Position numbers and translations under genes: made by a program. The notes beneath the pieces are model-generated. The model saw nothing but the letters and a program-made list of their open reading frames with translations. It searched no databases and was not told where the DNA came from. From an uncultured Clostridia bacterium (GTDB lineage Bacteria; Bacillota; Clostridia; TANB77; UBA1234), in the NCBI GenBank assembly GCA_934149305.1, contig CAKPEF010000007.1:1-64000 (forward strand): DNA of 64,000 nucleotides, given 5' to 3'. This document shows positions 35,329 through 44,492 of this stretch, piece after piece (within the stretch, counting starts at the first letter, position 1; each line of letters starts with the position of its first letter).

Positions 35329-36828
35329 GTGCTTAAAATTCTCATCGCTTTAGTAATGATTGAACTAATATTTATAGTATGTGATTCTAAAACATTTAAC
35401 GAACCATACGGTAATTCACTTCAAAAAATAATAGTAATATCTATAATCACCATTTTTATAGTTTTTTTAGTTTCAAAGCCAATTTCTAATTGGACGTACA
35501 CAGGAGAGAAATATGACATTTATAATAAATATCTTGTCGATGCTATAATAAATCATAAAACTAGTATTGATATAGAGCCTTCGCAAGCACTCAAAAATTT
35601 AGAAAATCCATACGATGTTAATTCAAGAGAGGGCGTACAATATTATTTTGATACGGCATACTACAAAGAAAAATACTATGTTTATTATGGCGTAGTTCCT
35701 GCAATAATATTATTAGTTCCATATAAATTAGTTACGGGCCTATATCTAAAAACAGAAGTAGCGACAATGATTTTTGTTTTATTGTCAATAATTATAAATG
35801 TGAGGCTGACAATAGAAATTTATAAAAGATGGTTTAAAAATCTTCCATTTAAAATGCTGCTTATGTTTATAATAAGTAACTTAATTGCTGGATCGTATAT
35901 GTGGATAACATGGCGAATGTGGGTATACGAACTAGTAACAATGGCTGGGTTATTTTTTGTACAGCTTGGACTGCTTTTAATAATAAACGCAACCTGTAAC
36001 AAAGAAAAAATAAAATATACAAAAGTATTTTTATCATGTTTATGTATGGCGCTTGCTGTTGGTTGTAGACCTAATTTAGTTTTTGCTTCAATCATAATGT
36101 TACCATTTTTAATAGATATATTAAAAAATGTTGGCAAGAGCAAAATTGGTATAGCAATAATAAGCATTGTACTACCATATTTAATTGTTGCAGTTCCGCT
36201 TATGGTATATAATTACACAAGATTTGGAAGTATTTTTGAATTTGGAGCAAGATATCAGCTAACAATAACAAATGTAAATGAAACAGTTGGAAAAATAACA
36301 GATATACCAAAAGGACTGTATAAATATTTTATAGAAACAGTGCGTGGTAAAAAAGAATTCCCTTATATAGGATTAGACACGGGCACAAAAGGTTTTACAA
36401 GTAATTATTATAATGGCGGAACAGTGGGTGGAATACTATTCTTGAATTTAACTTTAATAGGTTTAACATTGTTACCAGTCTGCATTACAGAAACAAAAGA
36501 TAAGATCTTAAAAACTTTGCTTTGGCTTTTGCCAATTACAGGTATAATTATAGCGACTATAACAGTTATAATGGCAGGAAGTCATCATAGATACATAATA
36601 GATTTTTTCTATCTCTTTACAATAGATGCGATGATTATATGGTGTATAATTTATGAAAAAATACCGGCGAAAAAAACAGTTTTTGCGCTAATTGTATTTT
36701 TAATATTAGCAAGTTTATTTATAAATTTTTGTGCAACATATTTATCATCAGAATATGACTTTTTAAAGAATTTGGCACCAAAAACATATGAATTTTGGAG
36801 AGAATTAATGACATTTGAAAAACGATAA
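35329..36828 (+). CDS. Polytopic membrane protein, GT-C-like
   Basis: 499 residues with about ten membrane spans and an early extracellular loop (about 48-115) including YYFDTAYYKEKYYVYYGVVP. The layout (spans, one large outer loop near the N-terminus, a short C-terminal end) is that of lipid-linked-sugar glycosyltransferases, but I see no diagnostic motif, so the call is from topology and context. Start GTG 35329 after GGGAG; the ATG at 35327 is out of frame. Within the glycosylation-like island. Confidence 0.55.
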   Translation: MLKILIALVMIELIFIVCDSKTFNEPYGNSLQKIIVISIITIFIVFLVSKPISNWTYTGEKYDIYNKYLVDAIINHKTSIDIEPSQALKNLENPYDVNSREGVQYYFDTAYYKEKYYVYYGVVPAIILLVPYKLVTGLYLKTEVATMIFVLLSIIINVRLTIEIYKRWFKNLPFKMLLMFIISNLIAGSYMWITWRMWVYELVTMAGLFFVQLGLLLIINATCNKEKIKYTKVFLSCLCMALAVGCRPNLVFASIIMLPFLIDILKNVGKSKIGIAIISIVLPYLIVAVPLMVYNYTRFGSIFEFGARYQLTITNVNETVGKITDIPKGLYKYFIETVRGKKEFPYIGLDTGTKGFTSNYYNGGTVGGILFLNLTLIGLTLLPVCITETKDKILKTLLWLLPITGIIIATITVIMAGSHHRYIIDFFYLFTIDAMIIWCIIYEKIPAKKTVFALIVFLILASLFINFCATYLSSEYDFLKNLAPKTYEFWRELMTFEKR

Positions 36829-36849
36829 TATAAACTAACTTTTGAAGAA

Positions 36850-37215
36850 AGCTAATGTGGCGGAGCTTAAGCGTATTTCATAAAAAATTATTAGTAGTAG
36901 CACATAAAAATTATATAAATAATATAACTAATTAAATACATCAAACCTTATAAATGGCACTAAAAAGTGTAGCGGAGCACAGCGTGCTCCATAAGAAATT
37001 ATTGATAGTAGTACACAAAAACGAAATTGGAAAAATGTTATAGTTAGTAATGGAGCACACTGTGCTCCGCTACGAATTCTAATTGATAATAGTACACCAA
37101 AATGAAATTGGAAAAATGTTATAGTTAGTAATGGAGCACGCTGTGCTCCGCTACGAATCCTAATTGATAATAGTACACTAAAATAAAATTGAAAAAATAT
37201 TATAATTAGTAAACC
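36850..37215. repeat. Clustered family II repeats, both orientations
   Basis: A degenerate core near 36855, a forward core at 36970-36990, then two reverse cores (37052-37068 and 37132-37148) within 80-bp tandem units (AATTGATAATAGTACACC...). The forward/reverse arrangement could form a long hairpin. It ends 25 bases before the PMT gene's start. No gene in this interval. Confidence 0.85.
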
Positions 37216-37238
37216 CAACCCCAAAAAGGAGGAAAATA

Positions 37239-39749
37239 ATGAAATCAAAAAAGAAAATATACATAACGTTCTTTTTAATAATATGGTTTATTCTCATGGT
37301 TATCTTCAATATAAAGCCAGAGAAAGAAGAAAAGTTTGATACATTAGAAAATAGCGGAAGAATAATAGAAAATTTTGATTCAATAAGCGCTTGGCAAACA
37401 TATGATTATGAGAGGGACTTTTTAAGCAATCAAGGCTCAAAAATTTCAATCGTAAATAATGGATATGAAGGAAAATCACTTTTGATTTCTGGTGATGTTT
37501 TAAATGATGTGAGGGTATATAAAACAATAAAATTATCGCCAAACTCTTATTATAAAGTATCTGTTATGCTAAAAGCAAAAACATCAGAAGATGGTTGTGG
37601 TGCTTCTGTATCAGCGCTTTATTGTGACGAAAAATATAATCTCAAAGATACAAATGATGAATGGGTAAATGTAGAATTTTATATAAAAACTGAAGAACAG
37701 CAAAATAAGTTTGACCTAAGCCTTGGCGTAGGAGGACATTCAGAAGTTTCAAGTGGATATGCATATTTTGATAATTTTATATTAGAAAAAGTAAATACAG
37801 AAAATGTGCCAGATGATGCAGATATAATAACATTTGAAAAATTTAATGATGATGAAATAGTAAAAGAAACATTACCTATAAAGTCTTGGACAATAGTTGC
37901 AACACTTGTAGTATTGCTAGTAATTTTAGCTGATATAGTAATAGAAAAAGAAGGTAAAGAATTAAAAGATAATCAAAAACTATCTAAAAAAGATTATATA
38001 ATAATTGCAATTCTTACAATAATTTGTGCGATAATTTCTTTTTGCAAATTAGGAAACACATATGCCACAAAAACATATTGGAAGGCTGGTGAAGAAGGCG
38101 AATATATAACAGTAAAATTTGATGATTTAGTAAGTATTGACTGTATAGCACATTGTGGGAATAAAGTAGAAGGTGGATATTATAGAATATTATCATCAGA
38201 AGATGGAGAAAATTATACTGAAGAAATCACACTTGGAGAATTTGAAGATGGTGGCACAGACACGCAAAAAATCAAAGCGGCATTTTATGAATGGAGACTT
38301 GATTATGACCTTGACATATATGCAAAATATATAAAAATAGAATGTGTAGAGCCAGGGTGGGGAATAAATGAACTTTCATTTTTGACTATGGATGAAGATG
38401 AAAAATATGAGATATTACCATTCGAAATAGAAGAATTTTCTTTTTCAAAAAATTCAGTAGGTACACCAGAAATGTTATTTGATGAGCAAGAAATGGTCCC
38501 AACTAGAGTTGATTATATGTATGGAATATATTTTGACGAAGTGTACTTTCCACAAACAGCATACGATCAACTAAACGGAAATGACTTGTATGAAGTTACA
38601 CATCCACCGTTTGGAAAAACGTTAATTTCAATAGGAATACAATTATTTGGAATGACTCCATTTGGCTGGAGATTCATGGGAACACTGTTCGGAGTGCTTT
38701 TAGTTCCACTTATGTATTTATTTGGAATGAAGATATTCAAAAACAGAAAATTTGCATTTGTTACAGCATTTTTAATAATGTTTGATTTTATGAGATTTGC
38801 ACAAACTAGACTTGCAACGATAGATTCATATGCAACGTTTTTTGTCTTATGTATGTACTATTTTATGTTTGACTATTTTATAGAAAAAACTAAAAAGAAT
38901 GAAACAAAATCAGACTTAAAAACTTCGCTTAAACCACTATTACTTTGTGGAATTATGTTTGGAATTGGTGCGGCTACAAAATGGAGTTGTATATATGCAG
39001 CAGTTGGACTTGCATTTTTGTTCTTCATTGCCAAATTCTATGAATATTTGAATGTTAAAAATGAAAAAGAAGAACTAAAAAAATGGTTTAAAAAAGATTT
39101 TATGCCAACATGTGCATGGTGTGTTTTATTTTTTGTAATAATACCTATAATAATATATTCATTAACATATATACCATATAAGCAATCACATCCGGGAGAA
39201 AGTTTATTTGAGATTATTACAACTAATATAAGGTTTATGTTTAAATTCCATAGTAGCTTAGTAGACATACATCCATATGAATCAGCATGGTGGAGTTGGC
39301 CGATAAATTTAAGACCATTACTTGCATTTATTGGTTACGATTTTTCGAATAATACATGTTCTACAATTGCATCGTTTGGAAATCCAGCAGTATGGATTAC
39401 ATCAACAATTGCAATTATAGTTTCAATAATATTTACAATAAAAGATAAAGACAGAAGAGGACTATTTTTATTAGTAGCATATATATTTCAAGTTATGCCA
39501 TGGATTTTAATAACAAGAAGTTCATTTATATATGCATACTTTATACCACTACCATATGCAATAATGTCAATTGTATATTGTATTCAGAAAATAAGCAAAA
39601 ATAGAAAAATAGATAACATATTGTTGATAGTATATTTATTAGTTGTACTTGCACTGTTTATTGCATTTTTCCCAGCAATAAGTGGAATGTGGGTTGATAG
39701 AGATTATCTTATAAGTTTAGAATGGTTGCCAACATGGACATTAGATTAA
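37239..39749 (+). CDS. PMT-type protein O-glycosyltransferase (GT39)
   Basis: 836 residues. Two N-terminal membrane-flanked sugar-binding-like (beta-sandwich) domains (about 45-185 and 270-385) precede the PMT domain. The latter begins with the catalytic acidic loop FDEVYFPQTAYDQLNGNDLY and THPPFGKTLISIG (about 430-465), and about ten membrane spans follow. Bacterial PMT enzymes move a sugar from polyprenyl phosphate to Ser/Thr of exported proteins. The GT2 at 29869 could supply the donor and the Thr/Pro-rich proteins nearby could be acceptors. Start after GGAGG. No in-frame CGG. Confidence 0.88.
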   Translation: MKSKKKIYITFFLIIWFILMVIFNIKPEKEEKFDTLENSGRIIENFDSISAWQTYDYERDFLSNQGSKISIVNNGYEGKSLLISGDVLNDVRVYKTIKLSPNSYYKVSVMLKAKTSEDGCGASVSALYCDEKYNLKDTNDEWVNVEFYIKTEEQQNKFDLSLGVGGHSEVSSGYAYFDNFILEKVNTENVPDDADIITFEKFNDDEIVKETLPIKSWTIVATLVVLLVILADIVIEKEGKELKDNQKLSKKDYIIIAILTIICAIISFCKLGNTYATKTYWKAGEEGEYITVKFDDLVSIDCIAHCGNKVEGGYYRILSSEDGENYTEEITLGEFEDGGTDTQKIKAAFYEWRLDYDLDIYAKYIKIECVEPGWGINELSFLTMDEDEKYEILPFEIEEFSFSKNSVGTPEMLFDEQEMVPTRVDYMYGIYFDEVYFPQTAYDQLNGNDLYEVTHPPFGKTLISIGIQLFGMTPFGWRFMGTLFGVLLVPLMYLFGMKIFKNRKFAFVTAFLIMFDFMRFAQTRLATIDSYATFFVLCMYYFMFDYFIEKTKKNETKSDLKTSLKPLLLCGIMFGIGAATKWSCIYAAVGLAFLFFIAKFYEYLNVKNEKEELKKWFKKDFMPTCAWCVLFFVIIPIIIYSLTYIPYKQSHPGESLFEIITTNIRFMFKFHSSLVDIHPYESAWWSWPINLRPLLAFIGYDFSNNTCSTIASFGNPAVWITSTIAIIVSIIFTIKDKDRRGLFLLVAYIFQVMPWILITRSSFIYAYFIPLPYAIMSIVYCIQKISKNRKIDNILLIVYLLVVLALFIAFFPAISGMWVDRDYLISLEWLPTWTLD

Positions 39750-39857
39750 AATAAATATTACTCAAACAATAAAAAATGTTACACAGAAAATATATTATGA
39801 TATAATAAAAATAATTAGTGTATAATTCTTATACTATATAAAAATGAGGAGGTTGCA

Positions 39858-41729
39858 ATGGAAGAAAACAAAAATAAAAATAAAATAATTCCGATAGTAA
39901 TGACAGTAATTATAGTGCTATTGGTAATTGGTTTTTTTGTGATAAAAGATACTATGATTAAACAAGAAGTAAATAAAGTCTCAAAATTATTAACCCAAAA
40001 CCAAAATATAGTTTCAATGTATGAAAATACGAAAAATAAACTATCAGAAGATGGTGAAAGAAACATCGAAATAACACTAAGTAATGAACTTTTATCATCA
40101 AGCAATCCGATTTTATCATTCTTAGGTAGTAAGGTAAATTTGATAACAAATATTGTTGCCAAAAACCAAAATGTAGATGCTACTACAAGCTTAAATATTG
40201 GTAAAAAAGAGATTCAAAAAATAGAATTCTTAAAAGAACAGGGAACGTTAGCATTTAATATACCAGTGTTAAAAGAAGAGTATTTATCAATAACAAATGA
40301 AAATTTAGATGAACTAATGAAAAGATTTGGCTTTATAACTGGTGATAACACAAACAATGAAAAATTTATAGAAGATTCAAAGCAAATATATGCAAAGTAT
40401 TATGAAAAATTAAAAAATGCAGTAAAAAATTATATAGTAAGACAAAATGCAGAAATAGAAATCGGCGGTCAAAAATATAAAACTAAAGAATATAAAATAA
40501 GCCTTGGAACATTAGAGTTAGATGATATTGCATTAGAAATCTTGAATGAATTAAAAGATGATGACGAAACAATAAAATTTTTAGCAAAAGCATATGTAGA
40601 GAGCGAATATTATAAAAATACGTCTAATCCTAAAACAGCAGATGAATTTGCTGAAGAATTAAAAGCTAAAATCTTGGAACAATACAATAAAATAAAAGAC
40701 AAAGACTATATAAATGAAAAGATATACTCAAACATAGTGGTAATTGATTTATATGAATATGAGAACAAAACAATAAAAACAGTAATAAGATATGATAAAT
40801 TAGACACTATGTATATTGTAGAACTAGATGCGATTTCAGATAATAATAAAGATAATGTTTTAATATCTACTTATATAAAAGAAAAAAACGAACAACTAGC
40901 GTTAGATGTGAAGTTTGAAGGAGAAACTAAAGAAGACTATAGTGCAAAGGTTACTGTAGTAATAAATGGAACATCAATTCCACTTGCAGATATAAAAGTT
41001 AAAAATGTAGATAATTCTACTAAAACACCAAGGAAGATAAATAGTTTACAGCCGATATTATTAAACAAAGCATCAGACTACGATATAGCCTTAATAAAAA
41101 AGAACTTTATGGAGCTTATACAGTCAATTAGTGATATAAAAAAGCCAGAAGAAGGCAGTAAAAAATACGGAAAAGGCGATTTTGAACTAAATGATCCAGA
41201 AAACCAAGTGAAAATAGTAGATGAGTATAAAGAAAAAATAGCAGAAATAAAAATAGGCGACAAAAAAGAAGATATAATAGCAAAATATGGAGAACCAGGA
41301 AAAGTAGAAGAAACAAATGCTGGTTTAGAAATTCTAACTTGGTACAAAGATGAAGAGAAAAAGATAGTATTATTTTCTGTAAGCATAAGAAATGGCACTG
41401 TTGGTACGATAAGTACAACAGCCCACTCAAGCATGGAAGATAATGTTCAAATATCCACAGAAATAAAAACAGAAATAGAAGATTTAGAACCACTTGCAAG
41501 CAAAATAACAATACCAAGTGAAATAGGCGGAGAAGGAACAATGACAAAAGAAGATGTTATAAAAATACTTGGTAATGGTTATATAGAAACATATAGAAAT
41601 GTTGGTGGATATTCAGTCTTAAGATGGTATGACAAAAACGAAAACGTAATAGAAGTAGGATTCGATTCAAAAGATAGAGCATGGTGTAAAACAAATGTAA
41701 TAGCAGATGGCCGTGAAAGCTTAAATTAA
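39858..41729 (+). CDS. Membrane-anchored extracellular protein, paralog 1
   Basis: 623 residues. One N-terminal span (about 10-31) after a Lys/Asn-rich start, then an extracellular part. Two short modules near the C-terminus (about 460-520 and 555-620) have the pattern K-x-D-(I/V)-I-x-K/I-x-G-x-x...WY-(K/D), reminiscent of SmpA/OmlA-like folds. It is paralogous to the 48345 protein throughout (shared YKTKEYKISLGT and STSAHSSM-type motifs). Function unknown. GAGGAGG precedes the ATG; ends with its own terminator. Confidence 0.7.
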   Translation: MEENKNKNKIIPIVMTVIIVLLVIGFFVIKDTMIKQEVNKVSKLLTQNQNIVSMYENTKNKLSEDGERNIEITLSNELLSSSNPILSFLGSKVNLITNIVAKNQNVDATTSLNIGKKEIQKIEFLKEQGTLAFNIPVLKEEYLSITNENLDELMKRFGFITGDNTNNEKFIEDSKQIYAKYYEKLKNAVKNYIVRQNAEIEIGGQKYKTKEYKISLGTLELDDIALEILNELKDDDETIKFLAKAYVESEYYKNTSNPKTADEFAEELKAKILEQYNKIKDKDYINEKIYSNIVVIDLYEYENKTIKTVIRYDKLDTMYIVELDAISDNNKDNVLISTYIKEKNEQLALDVKFEGETKEDYSAKVTVVINGTSIPLADIKVKNVDNSTKTPRKINSLQPILLNKASDYDIALIKKNFMELIQSISDIKKPEEGSKKYGKGDFELNDPENQVKIVDEYKEKIAEIKIGDKKEDIIAKYGEPGKVEETNAGLEILTWYKDEEKKIVLFSVSIRNGTVGTISTTAHSSMEDNVQISTEIKTEIEDLEPLASKITIPSEIGGEGTMTKEDVIKILGNGYIETYRNVGGYSVLRWYDKNENVIEVGFDSKDRAWCKTNVIADGRESLN

Positions 41730-41742
41730 AAGAAACTAAATG

Positions 41743-41775
41743 AGCGGTAATATATTTAATGTATTACCGCTTTTA
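41743..41775 (+). terminator. Rho-independent terminator
   Basis: AGCGGTAATA / TATTACCGCT perfect 10-bp stem followed by TTT. Confidence 0.85.
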
Positions 41776-41797
41776 CATAATAGGGTGGAGGAAACAA

Positions 41798-43330
41798 ATG
41801 GAGAAAATAGCTAAAAACATAGCCTGGATTATTGCTACCATATTACTCAGCATAGTATTTTTATCAAATCTATTTTTTACAGCCAAGATAGATATTTATG
41901 AAATTGTAACAGTTAATTACAGTTCTTTCCTTAGCATGTTAATATGCTTAGTAATTGTAGCGTTAATATCGTTTATATCAAATAAAATAGAAAAAAAGTG
42001 CAGTACAAAAATAAAGATAATTCTTCTAATACTAGTTTTAGCAGCATGTTTTATATTTCAAATATTGTGGATAAATGTGAGAAAAGCAAAGCCATGTTGG
42101 GATCAGTGGTATGTGTATGATATGGCTACCCATTTTTCTGATATAGATTATAGATATGCATATAAAGATTATTATGAAAAATGTCCTCACCAACTTGGTA
42201 TAGTAACATTTTATGTAATTATATTCAAGATATTTAACACAACAGATGTGTCAGTGTTGCAATACATAAATGCATTAGCCAATGTATTTACAATATTAGG
42301 AATAATATTGATTTCGAAAATTATTGAAAAAAAATATAAAACAAACAAGACGAAAACGCTCATAGCATCATTATTATTTACAGCAGTACCATTACTATCC
42401 ACTTTTATATATGGTGACATTTTAGCTATTTCTTTTTGTACATTTGCAACTTATTTTATAATGCAATATGGCAATACAAGAAAAACAGATTATGCCATTT
42501 ATTCTGCATTATGTATGTTGGTAGCTTGTTTAGTAAGGAAGAACTCTCTTATTTTTTTAATAGCAATACTAATATATGTAATATTATGCTTATTAGAAGA
42601 AAAGAAATTTAATATAAAAAATGTAATTAAAACCGCAGGAATTATAGTAATATTTTTAGTAATGTTTAGTGGACCAAATAAACTTATAAAAAATTATTGG
42701 CAACAAAAATTAAATTTGAATTTTGAAAATGAACTTCCGGCAGAAATATATTTGAGTTATGGAATAAACGAAAGTGAAAGAGCACCGGGATGGTATAATT
42801 CTGGTATACATATGAAAGCAAAAGAATTAGAAAGTAGTGCTAAAGTATACGGGCAAAAACTTGTAAAAAGAAGATTAAAAATATTTTTAAAAAACCCATT
42901 AGATTTCTTTGACTTTTACATAAGAAAAGAAAGAGCAATGTGGACAGAAAATACATATGCATCATTTTTATATAACAATTCGGCTAACATATGGGACTTC
43001 TCATATCAAAATGGAACACAACATCAAAAGGTCGATAAAGTGTTAGAAAAAGCTGAAAATGTAGCAATTATTTTAAATAAAACAGTAATAATATTAGCCT
43101 TTGGAAATGCAATAATAACACTAATAAGATATCGAGGAAAAATATCAAAAGATGTACTACTTTTAGCCATTATATTTACAGGAGGCTTTATATTTCAAAT
43201 GATGTGGGAGGCAAAATCAAGATATATAATACCGTATATAATTATACTATTTCCGTTTATCGGTATAGACAACACTGAATGTATAAAAGAAAAAATATAT
43301 AAAATAAAAGGGAGGAATAGCATTAAATGA
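41798..43330 (+). CDS. Polytopic glycosyltransferase-like membrane protein
   Basis: 510 residues with about eleven membrane spans. An outer loop near residue 105 has WDQWYVYDMATHFSDID and ends at KCPHQLGIVTFYVI, resembling the acidic-loop-then-P(H/P) arrangement of PMT/ArnT-type GT-C enzymes. The sugar and acceptor are unknown. The ATG at 41798 follows GGTGGAGG. Its stop overlaps the start of the 43327 gene by four bases, so the two are translated together. Confidence 0.65.
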   Translation: MEKIAKNIAWIIATILLSIVFLSNLFFTAKIDIYEIVTVNYSSFLSMLICLVIVALISFISNKIEKKCSTKIKIILLILVLAACFIFQILWINVRKAKPCWDQWYVYDMATHFSDIDYRYAYKDYYEKCPHQLGIVTFYVIIFKIFNTTDVSVLQYINALANVFTILGIILISKIIEKKYKTNKTKTLIASLLFTAVPLLSTFIYGDILAISFCTFATYFIMQYGNTRKTDYAIYSALCMLVACLVRKNSLIFLIAILIYVILCLLEEKKFNIKNVIKTAGIIVIFLVMFSGPNKLIKNYWQQKLNLNFENELPAEIYLSYGINESERAPGWYNSGIHMKAKELESSAKVYGQKLVKRRLKIFLKNPLDFFDFYIRKERAMWTENTYASFLYNNSANIWDFSYQNGTQHQKVDKVLEKAENVAIILNKTVIILAFGNAIITLIRYRGKISKDVLLLAIIFTGGFIFQMMWEAKSRYIIPYIIILFPFIGIDNTECIKEKIYKIKGRNSIK

Positions 43331-44220
43331 AAAAAACAATAATAATTATGGCACTTATCGTATTAGTGTCAGCTTTGGCAGTTTGTTTAAAAATAAGAAT
43401 AGATAAAATTGATGAAAAAAAATCAATGATAACAGTATGGAAAATAGAAAATGATGATGAAGAAATAAACTTGCCAGTATGGGGAGAAGTAGATGTTTTA
43501 GTTGACTGGGGAGATGGTAGCAAAATAGAAAAAGTAACAAGTGAGCTACCATCACATAAATATGTAAACAGTGGTACATATGAAATAAAAGTAAAAGGAA
43601 CTTGCGATATGTGGGGAAAGTTTGAATTAGTTACATTAGCAGATGATGAGACAGAGGCGAAAATGAAAAAATACAGAGAATGTATAACAACGGTAAAACA
43701 ACTTGGTGAGCTTGGGGTAAAAGGATATTATTTTGCTAATTGTTCAAATCTAGCAAATGTAGAGGGAGAAAATTTAGTAACGGACAATACGTTTGCAAAT
43801 GTAACGGATATGACAGGAATGTTTTTCGATTGTGCTAAACTAAAAAAATTAGATATAAGCAAATTTAACACAAGCAAGGTAACAAGCATGGCATACATGT
43901 TTTTTGATTGTTGTGAATTAGAAAATTTAGATTGCAGTAATTTCAAAACAGAGAATGTAGAAACAATGGAGATGATGTTTGCATATTGTGAAAAAATAAA
44001 AGAATTAGATATAAGAAGTTTTAATACATCAAAAATGAAAAATATGGATAGATTTTTATTTGGTTGCACATCACTTGAAAACCTAAAAATAGATCACCTA
44101 GATACGAGTAATATGGATAGGATAGAGCTTATGTTTTATGGTTGTGAAAAGTTAGATTTAAATAATATTTCTGGTATTGACATGACAAAAGTAGACAAAG
44201 CAGATCAGAATGTTACATAA
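43327..44220 (+). CDS. BspA-like leucine-rich repeat (DUF285) surface protein
   Basis: 297 residues. An N-terminal hydrophobic signal or anchor (5-21) is followed by a PKD-like strand VLVDWGDGSKIEKV (about 56-69). Then come four to five DUF285/BspA repeats (about 150-290), each with F(N/K)TSK(V/M)...M..MF..C..L..LD. Such proteins lie on the outside of host-associated Firmicutes and Mycoplasma and often mediate adhesion. Coupled to the glycosyltransferase-like gene upstream. Confidence 0.85.
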   Translation: MKKTIIIMALIVLVSALAVCLKIRIDKIDEKKSMITVWKIENDDEEINLPVWGEVDVLVDWGDGSKIEKVTSELPSHKYVNSGTYEIKVKGTCDMWGKFELVTLADDETEAKMKKYRECITTVKQLGELGVKGYYFANCSNLANVEGENLVTDNTFANVTDMTGMFFDCAKLKKLDISKFNTSKVTSMAYMFFDCCELENLDCSNFKTENVETMEMMFAYCEKIKELDIRSFNTSKMKNMDRFLFGCTSLENLKIDHLDTSNMDRIELMFYGCEKLDLNNISGIDMTKVDKADQNVT

Positions 44221-44492
44221 ATATTAAAGGAATATTACAGAATTGTAAAAATTATGTGAAATTTACATAAATGATAGAAATAATAGTGAAAAATAGTGTT
44301 TATTATGGTAAAATAATTATAGTATGAGTCTTAAACTAAAGAAGAAATCGTATTAGTAAAAAATATATAGCAGTTATTGCAATAATACAAAGGCTTTGGT
44401 AAATAGCAAAATTAGTAAAAATAAGGGACTAAGCAAGGCTAGAAGCATTTAAACTGTGAATTACAGAAAAATGTTGAAAGGAGATGTATACT
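44221..44492 (+). promoter_or_regulatory. Long leader of giant surface protein 2
   Basis: About 270 bases without a gene. A -10-like TAAAATAATTATAGT lies near 44310-44325, followed by ~160 bases of leader. I see no recognised riboswitch. GAAAGGAG (44476-44483) is the ribosome binding site. Confidence 0.35.

Noticed and set aside
37052..37148. Rho-independent terminators at the palindrome cores
   Set aside because: The stems are followed by CATAAAA, or by GCTACG in reverse, not by T tracts.
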